Assembly: GCF_024505045.1 (NCBI RefSeq)
Contig: NZ_JANIBM010000014.1
Span: 1-64,000, forward strand
Source: Methylomonas aurea
Lineage (GTDB): Bacteria > Pseudomonadota > Gammaproteobacteria > Methylococcales > Methylomonadaceae
Length of the DNA: 64,000 bases
Direction: 5' to 3'
The notes beneath the pieces are model-generated. The model made no database searches. It saw nothing but the letters and a program-made list of their open reading frames with translations, and was not told the origin of the DNA. Below, piece after piece: positions 63,114 through 64,000 of this stretch; positions within the stretch are counted from its first letter, which is position 1; the number at the start of each line of letters is the position of its first letter. A program made the translations under genes and the position numbers.

Positions 63114-64000
63114 ATGACTGCAACAAGCCCCGATTCCTGCCAAGCGGCGCTGCAACAACTCAAACACCATATCAACAGCCAAATCATCGGCCAGGAAATA
63201 CTGGTCGAACGGATGTTGATCGCGTTGTTGGCCGACGGCCATCTGTTGGTGGAAGGTGCGCCGGGTCTGGCTAAAACCCGTGCCATCAATGTCCTCAGCC
63301 AGGGCATACAGGCCGATTTTCACCGGGTGCAATTTACCCCGGACTTGTTGCCGGCGGATTTGACCGGCACCGAAATTTACCGGCCGCAATCCGCCACCTT
63401 CGAATTTCAGAAAGGCCCGCTGTTCCATAACCTGATTCTGGCCGACGAAATCAACCGGGCACCGGCCAAGGTGCAGGCGGCGCTGCTGGAAGCGATGGCC
63501 GAGCGGCAGATCACGGTCGGCAAAGCCACCTATCCGCTGCCGCAACTGTTCATGGTCATGGCCACGCAAAACCCGATCGAACAGGAAGGCACTTATCCGT
63601 TACCGGAAGCGCAACTCGACCGGTTTTTGCTGCACGTCAAAATCGATTATCCGGACGCCGGCCACGAGCAAGCCATTCTGCAGCTGGCGCGAGCCGAAGC
63701 CAAAGGCGCCTTGCAGGCCGGCGCCGCGCCGGCGGTAAAGATCAGCCAGCAAACCCTGTTCGCCGCTCGCGGCGAAGTGCTGGACCTGTATTTGGCTGAC
63801 AGTCTGGAGCAGTATTTATTGCAGATCGTACTGGCCACCCGTAAACCGGCGGCCTACGGCCAGGACTTGGCCGGTTGGATCCAATACGGTGCCAGCCCGC
63901 GCGCCAGCATTGCACTGGACCGTTGCGCCCGGGCCAAGGCCTGGCTGGCGCAGCGCGATTTCGTCGATCCGGCCGACATCCAGGACATGGCCTACGACGT
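63114..64000 (+). CDS. MoxR-family AAA+ ATPase (3' truncated by window)
   Basis: First 295 codons of a MoxR ATPase. Starts MTATSPDSCQAALQQLKHHI, then the AAA core: Walker A-like VEGAPGLAKTRAIN, LADEINRAPAKVQAALLEAM (Walker B), MATQNPIEQEGTYPLPEAQL (sensor 1) and ASPRASIALDRCARAKAWL (sensor 2). MoxR proteins are chaperone-like and usually precede DUF58/vWA genes, here beyond the window. First found beside methanol dehydrogenase genes, but widespread. Confidence 0.93.
   Translation, partial: MTATSPDSCQAALQQLKHHINSQIIGQEILVERMLIALLADGHLLVEGAPGLAKTRAINVLSQGIQADFHRVQFTPDLLPADLTGTEIYRPQSATFEFQKGPLFHNLILADEINRAPAKVQAALLEAMAERQITVGKATYPLPQLFMVMATQNPIEQEGTYPLPEAQLDRFLLHVKIDYPDAGHEQAILQLARAEAKGALQAGAAPAVKISQQTLFAARGEVLDLYLADSLEQYLLQIVLATRKPAAYGQDLAGWIQYGASPRASIALDRCARAKAWLAQRDFVDPADIQDMAYD

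Noticed and set aside
1-64000. CRISPR arrays, tRNA/rRNA genes, transposases or prophage genes
   Set aside because: Looked for regular direct repeats, T-arm-like GGTTCGAATCC motifs and transposase/integrase motifs; none found.

Overview
The window looks like chromosomal DNA of a gammaproteobacterium, GC-rich (my estimate is in the upper 50s percent) and densely coded. The gene mix fits a type I methanotroph such as Methylomonas: an inactive PyrC' beside pyrB, Rep, UbiK, AmpD and ComM, a eukaryote-type NADP isocitrate dehydrogenase, PEP-CTERM/exosortase-associated proteins and a Cys-rich HlyD efflux adaptor. No methane monooxygenase or other taxon-defining gene is present, so the genus is an inference. 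I found no rRNA, tRNA, CRISPR array, transposase or prophage.

Layout. 1-4030: end of a chemotaxis operon (MCP, CheW, CheR, CheD, CheB). 4100-9915: housekeeping genes gloA, hemW, pyrE, a dynamin-like GTPase, ampD (reverse) and nadC. 9935-11352: a two-repeat AP2-like DNA-binding protein (reverse) and a 2-Cys peroxiredoxin with a clear terminator. 11487-15786: a molybdenum hydroxylase operon with cofactor-maturation genes (MobA/MocA-like, XdhC, 2Fe-2S subunit, Tat-exported large subunit). 15791-23343 (reverse): a GMC oxidoreductase, alpha/beta hydrolase and metallophosphoesterase cassette, then a long inverted repeat, a Cys-cluster MarR regulator, ubiK and comM. 23585-27409: icd, a structured untranslated leader and an OafA-type acyltransferase with an SGNH domain.

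27499-31146 (reverse): a P-type cation ATPase fused to two universal stress protein domains, behind a structured leader. 31588-41648: a membrane protein, a DUF3857/transglutaminase protein and a MacAB-like efflux set (HlyD, ATPase, two FtsX permeases). The efflux set is split by a reverse AraC-EamA pair and two palindromic repeats. 41896-45659: an envelope/c-di-GMP neighbourhood (PEP-CTERM protein, ComFB protein, decayed lipoprotein, OmpA-like lipoprotein, TIGR04073 protein, FHA-GGDEF cyclase).

45938-50925: polyamine synthesis (speE, speA divergent), a beta-hydroxyacid dehydrogenase and UDP-glucose dehydrogenase. 51082-55928: rep, a DegQ-type protease and a cNMP/rhodanese protein. 55966-56369 (reverse): rpmB-rpmG. 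56508-64000: gshB, tonB, yqgE, ruvX, pyrR, pyrB, pyrC', then a LOG-family protein and a MoxR ATPase cut by the window end.

The most unusual signals are: (i) an intercistronic 25-codon reading frame plus stacked hairpins between pyrB and pyrC', the last hairpin presenting the pyrC' ribosome-binding site; (ii) the GMC/Cys-hydrolase/phosphoesterase cassette beside a Cys-cluster MarR; (iii) the ATPase-UspA-UspA fusion with a structured leader; and (iv) the split efflux operon.
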